A stretch of 64,000 nucleotides of DNA from DASXRU01 sp034665305. Its GTDB lineage: Bacteria; Acidobacteriota; Blastocatellia; Pyrinomonadales; Pyrinomonadaceae. Below, piece after piece: positions 41,550 to 50,682 of this stretch. The stretch is from assembly GCA_034665305.1 (NCBI GenBank), contig JAXDFZ010000010.1:248001-312000 (forward strand). The letters run 5' to 3'. Position 1 is the first letter of the stretch, and every line of letters begins with the position of its first letter. Below the pieces are notes generated by a model, which worked only from the letters and a program-made list of their open reading frames with translations, ran no database searches and was not told where the DNA came from. A program made the translations under genes and the position numbers.

Positions 41550-42461
41550 CTACTTCAATAACCCCGACAGCCAGTGCATGATATTCAGGGCCAGTTGACG
41601 ATTGTCGATGCCCTCGCGGTTCATGCCGAACTTCACGCCCTGCGGTTGTACTATCTGGGCCGAAAGCATCCCCGCCTCACCCATCACGATCGCGCGGCCT
41701 TTGCCAAATTTCATCGCCAGACCCTGCGAGCGGCCGGCGGCGGAAACTGGCGTACTGTTGCCCGGCATAGCATCCTGCGCCGAATCAGCGAGCTTGAGAA
41801 ACGGCACACTGTCAGCGGGCCCTTTCAAAGACTGGCCGGTGAAAGTGACGATCTTGTTGACGCGCTCAGCGTCATTGCGGCCGCGCGTCACCGGATGATC
41901 AACCAGTCGCCCGCTTTCGCGCGTGTAAACGATGAAGCCCGGGTTTTGTGAATCCTTCTCGTAGTTCTGGTTGTCGAGCGTGAACATCTTGCTCATTTCA
42001 ACGCCGAAACGTTGCGCCAGAGCCTGGTTGGCGGCGCCCATCGGAGCGTGATCGGCGATCAGCAATAACGCGCCCCCGCCCTTTACCCAATCGCGAACCG
42101 CGTCACTCTCTTCGTCCGTGAATGCAGCATTCCCGGCGAGCGGATCGTTCATGCGCGGCGCGCCCAGGGCGTTCGAAATCACGAGGATTTTGTAATCCTT
42201 CAGAGTCGCGGCGGAAAACTTTTCCTTGTTCGGCACGATCTGGTAACCGTCGTTGGTAATCAAATCGGCGAAGGGTTTATAACGCCCGGTCGCGGTATGG
42301 AAATTGTTGTGCCCTTCGTCGAACAGAACCTTCGGCCCTGAAGTTTTGTATGCGGGGGTTGCCACCTTGGCATCGAAGTTCGGATCAGCCATCTGTTGAC
42401 CAAAGACAGAAAAGGCGGCAAGCAAAACGAGGCAGGGCGCGAAGACGAGCGAGCGTTTCAT
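41550..42461 (-). CDS. Secreted DUF4350-like protein
   Basis: Seen: I use the ATG at 42461 (303 residues) because GGAGG lies 7 nt upstream; a TTG one codon earlier is the alternative. A signal peptide (FAPCLVLLAAFSVFGQQ) is present. The mature part has VLFDEGHNNFH, LKDYKILVISNALG and VRDWVKGGGALLLIADHAPMG, the Rossmann-like pattern of DUF4350/GATase-like domains. The C-terminal part has GKGRAIVMGEAGMLSAQ and LALNIMHWLSGLL. Known: DUF4350-like domains are found in membrane-associated and secreted proteins with no assigned reaction. Inference: periplasmic ligand-binding. Single gene. Confidence 0.65.
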   Translation of the reverse strand: MKRSLVFAPCLVLLAAFSVFGQQMADPNFDAKVATPAYKTSGPKVLFDEGHNNFHTATGRYKPFADLITNDGYQIVPNKEKFSAATLKDYKILVISNALGAPRMNDPLAGNAAFTDEESDAVRDWVKGGGALLLIADHAPMGAANQALAQRFGVEMSKMFTLDNQNYEKDSQNPGFIVYTRESGRLVDHPVTRGRNDAERVNKIVTFTGQSLKGPADSVPFLKLADSAQDAMPGNSTPVSAAGRSQGLAMKFGKGRAIVMGEAGMLSAQIVQPQGVKFGMNREGIDNRQLALNIMHWLSGLLK

Positions 42462-42562
42462 CAATTTTCCTCCGGGAATTGTGGTAACGGAAAAGGAGAC
42501 CTTGGTTCCCCTTCATACGCGGGCGCAAAGCAATTGTTTCAGTCGATGTCGGTGTAATGAAA

Positions 42563-42695
42563 GAAAAGCGGGGGCAAGCCGCCCTTCCGGACTGCAAGTT
42601 TGCTAAGTTGAATATTGGGACTGTAACGCTGTCGGTGTGACCCAACACAAACTACTTGCAGTCAGGAAGGGCGGCTTGCCCCCGCTCTTTTCCAG
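42563..42695. repeat. GCGGGGGCAAGCCGCCCTTCC inverted repeat
   Basis: GCGGGGGCAAGCCGCCCTTC near 42568 is mirrored by GAAGGGCGGCTTGCCCCCGC near 42665, with further pairing of GACTGCAAGTTTG and ACTTGCAGTC. A MITE-like spacer between two minus-strand genes. Confidence 0.8.
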
Positions 42696-42705
42696 GGAGC
42701 ACAAA

Positions 42706-43896
42706 CTAGCGATGCAGTTTGCTGAGTCGCTTAGCTGCTTCAAAAAGCGTTTCGTCCTGTTTGCAAAAACAGAAGCGCACCTGTTGCGCGCCCAGCGCCG
42801 GATCGGAATAGAAACTAGAACCGGGAACGCACGCGACGCCAATCTCGCGAATCAAGTGGCGCGTGAATTCCACATCATTCTTGAATCCAAAGTTGGAGAT
42901 GTCGGTCATGATGTAGTAAGCGCCATCGGGTCGAAAGGTTTTGAAGCCGGCTTTTTCCAGTTCCGGCAGAATCAGGTCGCGGCGTCTTTCATACTCCGCC
43001 TGCAGATGATCGTAGTAACTCGCGGGTAACGACAACGCATACGCTCCGGCAACCTGCAAAGGCGCCGCCGCTCCAACGGTGAGAAAGTCATGGACCTTGC
43101 GAATCGCACTGGTTATGTCCGGCGGGGCAATGCAATAACCGACGCGCCACCCGGTCACGGAATACGTTTTCGACATTGAGTTGACGATCACTGTGCGCTC
43201 GCGCATGCCCGGCAGTTGGGCCATTGAGATGTGCGCAATCTCCGCACCCGCGCGGGGGTAGATGATGTGTTCGTAAATCTCGTCGGTGAAGCAAAGCGCG
43301 TCGAACTCCCGGCAGAGCCCGGCAATGTATTCCATTTCTGCCCGCGTGAAAACTTTGCCCGTGGGATTGTTCGGATTACAGATAATGATCGCCTTCGTCT
43401 TTTCATTGAAGGCGGCACGCAGCTCATGGCGATCGAAACTCCAATCGGGCGCGCGCAACGCCACATGGCGCGGGCGCGCGTCGGACAAGATCGCGTCAGG
43501 CGCGTAGTTTTCATAAAACGGTTCAAAGACGACGACCTCTTCACCGGGATCGACGGTGGCCATCATCGCGGCGATCATGCCCTCGGTCGATCCGCAGGTC
43601 ACCGTGATCTCAGTCTCCGGATCGATATCCAGGCCCAGATACCATTTGGTCTTGGCGGCGATTGCATCGCGAAAAGGCTTCGCGCCCCAGGTGATGGCGT
43701 ATTGATTAACGTTGTCGGCTATCCCTTGCATCGCCGCGCTCTTGATGTCTTCAGGCGCAGCAAAATCGGGAAAGCCCTGCGATAAATTCACCGCGCCATA
43801 CTTCATGGCCTCGCGGGTCATTTCCCGAATGACTGATTCAGTGAACCGGCTCGCTTTGCGCGAAATCCGGGAATGGGCGGCGGCAGGATTAGTCAT
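42706..43896 (-). CDS. Class I PLP-dependent aminotransferase
   Basis: Seen: 396 residues from ATG. The fold-type I markers appear in order: NLSQGFPDFAAPEDI, TCGSTEGMIAAMM, ICNPNNPTGKVFTR, CFTDEIYEHIIY and the PLP-lysine block VNSMSKTYSVTGWRVGY (Lys near residue 242). The C-terminal VRFCFCKQDETL contains the Arg that binds the substrate carboxylate. Known: QGFPDFxxP-type enzymes include kynurenine/glutamine transaminases and methionine aminotransferases. Sequence alone does not fix the substrate. No biosynthetic neighbours give a clue. Cytosolic. Confidence 0.9.
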   Translation of the reverse strand: MTNPAAAHSRISRKASRFTESVIREMTREAMKYGAVNLSQGFPDFAAPEDIKSAAMQGIADNVNQYAITWGAKPFRDAIAAKTKWYLGLDIDPETEITVTCGSTEGMIAAMMATVDPGEEVVVFEPFYENYAPDAILSDARPRHVALRAPDWSFDRHELRAAFNEKTKAIIICNPNNPTGKVFTRAEMEYIAGLCREFDALCFTDEIYEHIIYPRAGAEIAHISMAQLPGMRERTVIVNSMSKTYSVTGWRVGYCIAPPDITSAIRKVHDFLTVGAAAPLQVAGAYALSLPASYYDHLQAEYERRRDLILPELEKAGFKTFRPDGAYYIMTDISNFGFKNDVEFTRHLIREIGVACVPGSSFYSDPALGAQQVRFCFCKQDETLFEAAKRLSKLHR

Positions 43897-43927
43897 AGGT
43901 TAGGCGACCACAAATGAAGAATGTGAA

Positions 43928-44845
43928 CTACTCGGGCATTAGTTGCTGGCCCGCGGCCTCGCGCCGCAGTTGCTCGATGATGGAACGGATGGCGGAGGCA
44001 TAGGTACCGTTGGGTGCAATTTCCAAATACTTCTCGTATGCAGTGACTGCGTCCTTCGGCCGCTGCAGTTTTTCATAAACCGCGCCTTGCAGTTGATAAA
44101 TCACCGGCTCGCTTTCGGAAAGCTGCTTGATTGCCAACTCGTATTCTTTGGCGGCATCCTCAAACTGATTCTTTTCTTCCCAGATGCGCGCGAGACCCAC
44201 GTGCGCCTCTGGCTGGAATCCATTTCCCTCGCGAATGGCGCGGCGAAAGGATGCGATGGCCTGATCAGTGGCCGTGTTCTCGCGATAAATTCGACCCTCG
44301 ACGGCGGAAGCTTCAGGGTAACTCCGGCGCGCGCGGCGCGCGGCCGTGATTTCTTCCAGCGCGCTATCGATTTCACCGAGGTCCAATAAAATGCGGGCAA
44401 GCCCAACGTTGGCGGCGGGAAACGTGGGCCGCAACTTCAGGGCCTTCCGGTAAAGTTCCGCGGCGTGTTGTTTTGAAGCCGCGTCCCTCGCCTGGTCGCG
44501 CTCAGTTTCCGCCTCCTGGAACGCCAGTTCTGCCTGGTCGTTGGTGCGCGCCAGCTTTACGTTCAGGTTGGCCCGCACACCCAAAAGCGGAACAGACGTT
44601 TCCCTGAATCCGTTGGCGCGGACCCGCAGCGTGTGACGGCCGGACGAAAAAATTTTCAGAGTGATATTTCCGGAAGGGTCACTCACACCACGCCGGATCT
44701 CATCGACCCAAACGATGGCATTGGGCTCTGTATTGATGGTTATGGTCTTCGTGGGAGAGGGCGCCGGTTTTCGTGCCTGAGAGTAGGCCGCGTGTGACGC
44801 GGAGAATGAAAGCGCTACCAGGATCAATGAAGCAAGCGTTGCCAT
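43928..44845 (-). CDS. Secreted PEGA/TPR protein
   Basis: Seen: the open frame extends to 45034, but the upstream codons run through repeat sequence. The ATG at 44845 begins a signal peptide (MATLASLILVALSFSASHAA), so I start there (305 residues). A PEGA-like beta domain (about 32-85) has INTEPNAIVWVDEIRRGVSD and GRHTLRVRANGFRE. Then four to five TPR units follow (for example AELYRKALKLRPTFPAANVG and AIASFRRAIREGNGFQPEAH). Known: PEGA domains are surface-associated beta modules. Inference: a periplasmic or outer-surface scaffold. It is downstream of the lytic transglycosylase on the same strand, which suggests an envelope role. Confidence 0.75.
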   Translation of the reverse strand: MATLASLILVALSFSASHAAYSQARKPAPSPTKTITINTEPNAIVWVDEIRRGVSDPSGNITLKIFSSGRHTLRVRANGFRETSVPLLGVRANLNVKLARTNDQAELAFQEAETERDQARDAASKQHAAELYRKALKLRPTFPAANVGLARILLDLGEIDSALEEITAARRARRSYPEASAVEGRIYRENTATDQAIASFRRAIREGNGFQPEAHVGLARIWEEKNQFEDAAKEYELAIKQLSESEPVIYQLQGAVYEKLQRPKDAVTAYEKYLEIAPNGTYASAIRSIIEQLRREAAGQQLMPE

Positions 44846-44899
44846 TTCTTTTATTCTGCCAGTTTCTCCATTCAGCTTGTCGTTGGATCTCAAGCCTCG

Positions 44900-45036
44900 G
44901 TTTGCAACTAGCGGGGGCAATAGCCCGACCGTTAGGGGGGCGGAAGCCCTTTCGGATTGAGGAAACAAGAACCGCAGCAAAGTGTGCTCCGCAGTGAATC
45001 TTTGAATCCGCGATCCGCAATCCGAATTCCGCAATC
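44900..45036. repeat. Repeat-rich spacer
   Basis: GCGGGGGCAATAGCCCGACC and GGAAGCCCTTTCGGATTGAG units, then GATCCGCAATCCGAATTCCG, mark partial copies of two repeat families. Confidence 0.5.
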
Positions 45037-45039
45037 AAC

Positions 45040-47385
45040 TCACTCTTCTTCGCCACCAACGACCCGCAGCTTACGCACGTTCGGGTTTTCCGGCTGGCTT
45101 GTCGGAGTCGCGCCCGGTGTTGCTATTGGGGTCACCGGCTGCGTTCCGACTTCCGGTCGAAACTGTCCCGCGGCATCGTACAAACGCAAGTACTGTAGAC
45201 GATTGCGCACGACGCCCTGGATATAGCCGCGCGTCTCCTGGAAAGGCACGGCCTCGGCCCATTCATCGAGTTCGAGCGGCAGCGAAGCGCGCCATTGCAC
45301 CGCGCGCCCGGGGCCGGCGTTGTAGGCGGCCGCCACATATTCGATGCGGCCAAACTTGTCGATCTGATCTTTCAGGAAGGCAGTCCCGAGTTGTACGTTC
45401 AAACGTGGCTCGTAGAGCGACTCAACTGTGATCGCGCGATCGACTCCATACTTTTGCGCCGTCAGCCTCGCCGTCGGCACTAACACCTGCATCAATCCGT
45501 AAGCGTGGGCGCCGGACTTTGCGCGCGGATCAAAAACCGTTTCCTGGCGAATCAGTCCCGCTACCTGATAGGGATCGAGGCCGCGCGCGCGCGATTCCTG
45601 CGCAATGATGTCCCAGTAAGCGAGCGGGTAAAAGACGTCCCACTCTTCGCGGGTCAGTTCTTCCGGCTTCATTTGTGAGTAATCCGGATAACTGCGCTTC
45701 AGAGCGTTCAGCGCCTGCACGTTGTCTTCGCGCGAGCGATAGATGCGGGCGACGGCCAGGTTCACGCGCGGACTGTTGGGCGCCGACTTGGACGCAACAT
45801 CCAGTTCGGCGAAGGCCCAATCGTCGCCGCCGATGATTGAAAGTTGATCGGCTTTGGCGATGCGCGCGTCTTCATCGGCGCCCGCGGTCTCTTCGGCAAC
45901 GCTGACAGTTTGTAGGTTGGCGACGGCGCGGCCCACCATGGAATCGCCGGCGAACTTTGCTTGCGGCGCGTTGCCGTTGCGTTTCATTGTTTCCAGGCGC
46001 TGTTGGGCCAGATAGCCATACCAGTTAGCGTCGTAACGGCCGAGCATCGCCTGGTAAAGGGCGCGTGCCTCGGCGAGTTTGCCCGAGCGTTCAGCATCGC
46101 GCGCCGCCCAGTAGCCGGCGCGGCCGCGATTGTCCGTATTCTTGTCGGCGTACAGCGCCAGATGCTCAGTCAGTAAGCGGGATGATTCGGCAAAGTTTTT
46201 TGCGTCATGCGCGGCCCAGGCGAGTTTGAACTGCGGCGTTGCCGCTGCTGCAGTGCCGGGATAGGCGTTGACGGCCGCGCGATAAAACGAGCTCGCTTCG
46301 GATATGTTTTTCGCATCTTCAGCGATCTGGCCGACCTGCGCGTAGGTTTTTGGCGTCCAGGAACTTTGTGGAAAGTTGCGACGCAGTTCGTCAGTGGTGT
46401 TGTGCGCTTGTGGCCACTGGCGCGCGCGCGCGTAGGCCAGAGCTACTTGGTAAAGAGCTTCCGCTTTTAGTTCTCCGGCTGACTGGGGTACACCAGCCAG
46501 CAACGCGACGGCGTCAGCGGGGCGTCGCGAGATGGCCGCCCCTATAGCGCGCCGCAATTGCATTTCTGAGGTCATGCTGCCAGGGAACTGTGCAAGCGCT
46601 TCAGTGTAAGCGTCTGACGCTTCCGGATAACGCCTGGCGGCAAAAAGTTTTTCGGCGCGAGTGGTAGCTTCATCCACGGACGCTGGAACTGTGCTTGAGT
46701 TTAGTCGATTTATAGCGCTAGCTGCCTCGTAGCTTTCCTTGGACGCGGGCGCGTAGAAATAAGCGCGACGATAAGCGGCCAATGCCTGCGCGGTGTCGTT
46801 CTTCTGCTCGTAAGCCTTCGCGCGCAACAGCAACGCTGCGGCGTCATCCTTCGCACTTAGATCCCGCAAAACTTCCAGGGCGCGGCCGGCCTGCAAATCA
46901 TCGATCAGCATCTGGGCCGATCGCAGCACGGCATCACGCGCGCGCAAGGAATCCGGATAATCGTACGCGACTTTGTCATAGGCCGCCCGCGCGTCAACCT
47001 GACGGCCGCTGCGATCCAACGCGGTCGCCCTCAGGTACAAGGCGTAGTCACCGATTAGGGTGCGATCGCGAATTATGTTGCTGTCGAGCATCGCAGCTGC
47101 GCCGGCAAAATCCTGCGCGTCGAGTTTGATTCGCGCGCGAACGATACGCGCGAGCGCGGCGGCAGTGGTCCGCGGAAAGTCAGACTCGATGCGCGCGACC
47201 GGCTCTTCTGACGGCGGCAGCCCGTTGCGAGTCATGGCGCGCAACGTTTCGCGCGCCTTCATCTCCGCGGGAGTTTGCTGCAGGCTACGACAACTGGCAG
47301 TCAGAAAGAGCGGCATCACTGCGATGACCAGAACAGCCATGCCCGCGAGCAGGTAAGTAAAGCGATGGTGGCGCAAAGTAATCAT
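45040..47385 (-). CDS. Soluble lytic transglycosylase (SLT) with TPR region
   Basis: Cleaves the MurNAc-GlcNAc bond of peptidoglycan to 1,6-anhydro ends. Seen: 781 residues. The N-terminal hydrophobic segment (LLAGMAVLVIAVMPLFLTAS) ends just before Cys, so it may be a lipoprotein. A long superhelical TPR-like region (40-590) contains units such as ALYQVALAYARARQWPQAHN. The C-terminal SLT domain (from ~600) has DPYQVAGLIRQETVFDPRAK with the catalytic Glu, AYGLMQVLVPTA and AAYNAGPGRAVQWR. Known: this doughnut-plus-SLT layout matches Slt70. The C-terminal ~40 residues are Pro/Thr-rich. The PEGA/TPR gene follows downstream. Confidence 0.92.
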   Translation of the reverse strand: MITLRHHRFTYLLAGMAVLVIAVMPLFLTASCRSLQQTPAEMKARETLRAMTRNGLPPSEEPVARIESDFPRTTAAALARIVRARIKLDAQDFAGAAAMLDSNIIRDRTLIGDYALYLRATALDRSGRQVDARAAYDKVAYDYPDSLRARDAVLRSAQMLIDDLQAGRALEVLRDLSAKDDAAALLLRAKAYEQKNDTAQALAAYRRAYFYAPASKESYEAASAINRLNSSTVPASVDEATTRAEKLFAARRYPEASDAYTEALAQFPGSMTSEMQLRRAIGAAISRRPADAVALLAGVPQSAGELKAEALYQVALAYARARQWPQAHNTTDELRRNFPQSSWTPKTYAQVGQIAEDAKNISEASSFYRAAVNAYPGTAAAATPQFKLAWAAHDAKNFAESSRLLTEHLALYADKNTDNRGRAGYWAARDAERSGKLAEARALYQAMLGRYDANWYGYLAQQRLETMKRNGNAPQAKFAGDSMVGRAVANLQTVSVAEETAGADEDARIAKADQLSIIGGDDWAFAELDVASKSAPNSPRVNLAVARIYRSREDNVQALNALKRSYPDYSQMKPEELTREEWDVFYPLAYWDIIAQESRARGLDPYQVAGLIRQETVFDPRAKSGAHAYGLMQVLVPTARLTAQKYGVDRAITVESLYEPRLNVQLGTAFLKDQIDKFGRIEYVAAAYNAGPGRAVQWRASLPLELDEWAEAVPFQETRGYIQGVVRNRLQYLRLYDAAGQFRPEVGTQPVTPIATPGATPTSQPENPNVRKLRVVGGEEE

Positions 47386-47416
47386 GAAGTGGCTTCTCGA
47401 ATGTTTACGGGATGCG

Positions 47417-47833
47417 TTACTGGATCGACGGGTTGCACCCGAACACGATCACGGTATAGGTCTTCTGCAACTTTAGTAATTCCTCATTTTCGCGTTGCTG
47501 AATCTCCAGGTAGTCAGCCGGAGGATTGCCCCAGCACGAGGGCCGATGAAAGCGGATCTCGCGACCCTTGGCGTCAATTAATTTGCGGTTGCGGCAGCGC
47601 GCTTTGAGCTGGGCGAGTTTTGTCTGGACCGTGACGTTTCCGTGGCCGTTCGATCCGTATGACACGACTTCATTCAAACCGGTACCTGGCGGCAGGCAAT
47701 TGATCCGCGTCGAATGAGTTTTGGGCTTTGATGTTCGATGTAGGGCCGGCTGATCGTTGATCCAAGATTTGCCGTACGCTGGCGTGGCCAATCCGAGCAA
47801 AACGAGGGCGATGACAATTGCGGTTTTGCGCAT
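47417..47833 (-). CDS. Small secreted protein of unknown function
   Basis: Seen: 138 residues from ATG; a clear signal peptide (AIVIALVLLGLATPAYG) with cleavage near residue 21. The mature part is basic with four Cys (INCLPPGTG, KARCRNRKL, PSCWGNPPADYL and FGCNPSIQ), which could form two disulfides in the periplasm. A glutamine/glutamate-rich helix EIQQRENEELLKLQKTY lies near the end. It is not homologous by eye to a named family. It lies 31 nt upstream of the lytic transglycosylase on the same strand and may be co-transcribed with it. An envelope-related role is possible but unproven. Confidence 0.65.
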   Translation of the reverse strand: MRKTAIVIALVLLGLATPAYGKSWINDQPALHRTSKPKTHSTRINCLPPGTGLNEVVSYGSNGHGNVTVQTKLAQLKARCRNRKLIDAKGREIRFHRPSCWGNPPADYLEIQQRENEELLKLQKTYTVIVFGCNPSIQ

Positions 47834-48167
47834 TGATGAGATTTTAACATGGAGAGGGCAGTAGCCCGACGGTGAGGAGAGCCCCGCTGTTCATCTTCCG
47901 AATATGAAGCCCGAAGGGCTTCCAGAGAGTAGCCGGTGGTCACAGACCACCGGACAGGCGACGGAAGAGAAACAGCACCCTGAAAGGGTGCCAGCCCGCT
48001 AAGAGGAGATGGCACCCTTTCAGGGTGCGGCAAACTATCTTGTTGCTTACCGGTGGTCTTCGCTGCGCTGTGACCACCGGCTACTTTCTGGCAACCCTGC
48101 CGGGTTACATATACGGAACTTACGAGTACGACGCGGACAAAACTAGCGATCACCTTGTGACCGCGTT
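47834..48167. repeat. Nested palindromic element (CCGGTGGTCACAG family)
   Basis: Outer arms: AGTAGCCGGTGGTCACAG near 47929 and CTGTGACCACCGGCTACT near 48068. Inner arms: GCACCCTGAAAGGGTGCC near 47973 and GGCACCCTTTCAGGGTGC near 48011. Short GAAGCCCGAAGGGCTTC hairpin to the left. No gene is seen in this gap. Confidence 0.75.
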
Positions 48168-50663
48168 TCAGCTCGCTGCTTCGACCGGCGCGGCAACTTC
48201 ACTCTTGTACTCGCAGCCTTCGACGGCACAGTGACGCGTAGTGCCTTTTTTGGTGGTCTTCTCCAGAAGAAACGGCGCACTGCATTGCGGGCAGGGTTCG
48301 ATCACGGGCTTGTCCCAATAGACTGCATCGCACTTCGGATACTCGGAACAGCCGTAGAACAGTTTTCCGCGTTTCGATTTCTTGACGACGATCTCGCCCT
48401 TGCAGCCGGGACGCGGACACGCGACACCAGTAGTCTCGCGCTTGATGTATTTGCACTTCGGATAATTTGAGCAGGCGACGAACTCGCCGAAACGCCCGAA
48501 GCGCTTCACCATCTGCGCGCCGTCGACGGGACACTTCTCGTCAAGCAAGACCGGCGCGGGAGCGACAACTCCCGACTTGGCAATCTTGCGGATGTTGCGA
48601 CATTCGGGATAACCGGTGCAGCCGAGAAACGGGCCAAAGCGTCCGCGCTTCAACTGCATCGGCTTACCGCACAGCTCGCACGACTCCGGTTCCTCCGGCT
48701 CGGCATTGCCGGCCGCGTCGGTCGCGGCCGCATCGCCGTTCCCGTTCGGGGCGGCTTCCAGATCGCGCGTCGCGCCACACTCCAGGCATTTAAGATACTT
48801 ACCGAAGCGTCCCCATTTCTGGACCATGCCGGGCGTATTGCACTTCAAACAAACTTCTTCGGTGGGGGTGTCTTTTTCCTTCAGAGTCTTGATGTAGATC
48901 TCAAACTTATCAAGATCCGTTTTGAACTTCCCATAAAACTCGCTGAGCGCGTCCGTCCATTTCAGTTTGCCTTCCTCGATCTCGTCGAGTTCGCCTTCCA
49001 TGCGCGCGGTGTACGTTTCGTTAAAGAGGTCACCGAAGCCGCCATCGATCAGCAAATCGTTCACCGTTTTGCCGAGCGTGGTGGGATGGAAACGGCCCTG
49101 AATCTTTTCCACGTATTCGCGTTCCTGAATCGTGGTCATGATAGCCGCGTAGGTGGAAGGCCGGCCGATTCCTTTTTCTTCCAGGGCCTTTACCAGCGTG
49201 GCTTCCGTAAAGCGCGGCGGCGGCTCAGTAAAATGCTGGTCGGGAGTTATGGTTTTCAACTCCAGCACCTCGCCTTTAGTCACGAGGGGCAAAGTCCGCT
49301 CGGCTTCATCCTCGTCCTCAGTTTTCTCGTCGCGGCCTTCCTGATAAACCTTGAGGAAGCCGTCGAACTTTTGCACTGAGCCGCTGGCGCGGAAAATGAA
49401 CCGGCCGGCCTGGATATCGATCGTCGTCTGGTCAAACAACGCGGGCATCATTTGCGAGGCCACGGAACGCTGCCAGATCAAACGGTACAGTTTCAACTCT
49501 TCCTTGTTCAGGTATTGCGCAATGGCGTCCGGCGTCCGCGTCACATCCGTCGGGCGAATCGCTTCGTGCGCGTCCTGTGCGTCTTTCTTGGAACGGTAGT
49601 GCACCGGTTTTTCCGGCAGGTAGTTCGCACCGTACTGCGCCGCAACAAATTCACGCACTTCATTCAGGGCGGCATCGGAAACGCGGGTCGAGTCGGTGCG
49701 CATGTAGGTGATGAGACCGACGGCGCCTTCCGCGCCGATGTCCACGCCTTCGTACAATTTCTGCGCCAGCATCATCGTTTTCTTAACCGAGAAACCGAGC
49801 TTGCGCGCTGCCTCCTGCTGCAATTTCGAAGTGATAAAAGGCGGGACGGGATTACGCTTGCGTTCCTTGGTGGTTACTTCAGTGACCTGGAAAGACTGTG
49901 TCTGGGCTTCGCCAAGAATCTCAGCGGCGGTGACTTCGTTGCCAATCAGAAACTCGTTCTTCTTAATCTCATCTTCAAAGCCGCTGGTCTTTACCGTTTG
50001 CTCGCCGACTTTCCACAGCCGGGCATCGAACGCCGGCGGCAATTTACCCGCAAGATTGGCGGTGATGGTCCAATATTCGTTCTTGATGAACTTTTCGATT
50101 TCGCGCTCGCGCTCTACCACCATGCGCAGCGCGACTGACTGCACGCGTCCGGCGCTCAAACGGCCGCCGATGGTGCGGCACAGCAAGGGTGAAACTTTGT
50201 AGCCCACCAAACGATCGAGCACGCGGCGCGCCTGCTGCGCATCGACGAGGTCGGAATCGATTTGTCGCGGATGATTGAACGCTTCGTTGACCGCGCGCTT
50301 CGTGATTTCATTGAACATCACACGGAACGCCGGCTTCTTCGGTTTTTTGGGAACGATCTCTTCGGCCAGATGCTGGCAGATGGCTTCGCCTTCGCGATCC
50401 GGGTCAGCAGCCAGGTAAATCGCGTCGGCCTCTTTCGCAGCCTTCTTCAGTTCGGCGACAATTTTCTTGTTGTTCCGTTTCTTGGTATCCGGAATTACTT
50501 CATAAGTCGGTTCAAAATTATTCTGAATATCGACGCCCAGACCTTTGGAAGGCAGATCTTTGATATGACCGATCGAGGCCTTCACCAGAAAGTCGCTGCC
50601 CAGATATTTATTGATGGTTTTCGCCTTGGCCGGCGATTCCACGATGACTAAGTTTTTTGCCAT
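48168..50663 (-). CDS. topA: DNA topoisomerase I
   Basis: A type IA enzyme that relaxes negative supercoils through a 5'-phosphotyrosine link. Seen: 831 residues. N-terminal TOPRIM domain with VESPAKAKTINKYLG and LAADPDREGEAICQHL. The catalytic Tyr is in LITYMRTDSTRVS (near residue 320). The core has GRPSTYAAIMTTIQER. The C-terminal third carries five Cys-rich zinc ribbons (CLKCNTPG; CELCGKPM; CPVDGAQM; CPRPGCKG; CPQCSAPF), more than the three of E. coli. ATG start with no close ribosome-binding site visible. dprA lies 19 nt upstream on the same strand, the common dprA-topA arrangement. Confidence 0.97.
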   Translation of the reverse strand: MAKNLVIVESPAKAKTINKYLGSDFLVKASIGHIKDLPSKGLGVDIQNNFEPTYEVIPDTKKRNNKKIVAELKKAAKEADAIYLAADPDREGEAICQHLAEEIVPKKPKKPAFRVMFNEITKRAVNEAFNHPRQIDSDLVDAQQARRVLDRLVGYKVSPLLCRTIGGRLSAGRVQSVALRMVVEREREIEKFIKNEYWTITANLAGKLPPAFDARLWKVGEQTVKTSGFEDEIKKNEFLIGNEVTAAEILGEAQTQSFQVTEVTTKERKRNPVPPFITSKLQQEAARKLGFSVKKTMMLAQKLYEGVDIGAEGAVGLITYMRTDSTRVSDAALNEVREFVAAQYGANYLPEKPVHYRSKKDAQDAHEAIRPTDVTRTPDAIAQYLNKEELKLYRLIWQRSVASQMMPALFDQTTIDIQAGRFIFRASGSVQKFDGFLKVYQEGRDEKTEDEDEAERTLPLVTKGEVLELKTITPDQHFTEPPPRFTEATLVKALEEKGIGRPSTYAAIMTTIQEREYVEKIQGRFHPTTLGKTVNDLLIDGGFGDLFNETYTARMEGELDEIEEGKLKWTDALSEFYGKFKTDLDKFEIYIKTLKEKDTPTEEVCLKCNTPGMVQKWGRFGKYLKCLECGATRDLEAAPNGNGDAAATDAAGNAEPEEPESCELCGKPMQLKRGRFGPFLGCTGYPECRNIRKIAKSGVVAPAPVLLDEKCPVDGAQMVKRFGRFGEFVACSNYPKCKYIKRETTGVACPRPGCKGEIVVKKSKRGKLFYGCSEYPKCDAVYWDKPVIEPCPQCSAPFLLEKTTKKGTTRHCAVEGCEYKSEVAAPVEAAS

Positions 50664-50682
50664 TATCTATTTTCTGAACTTT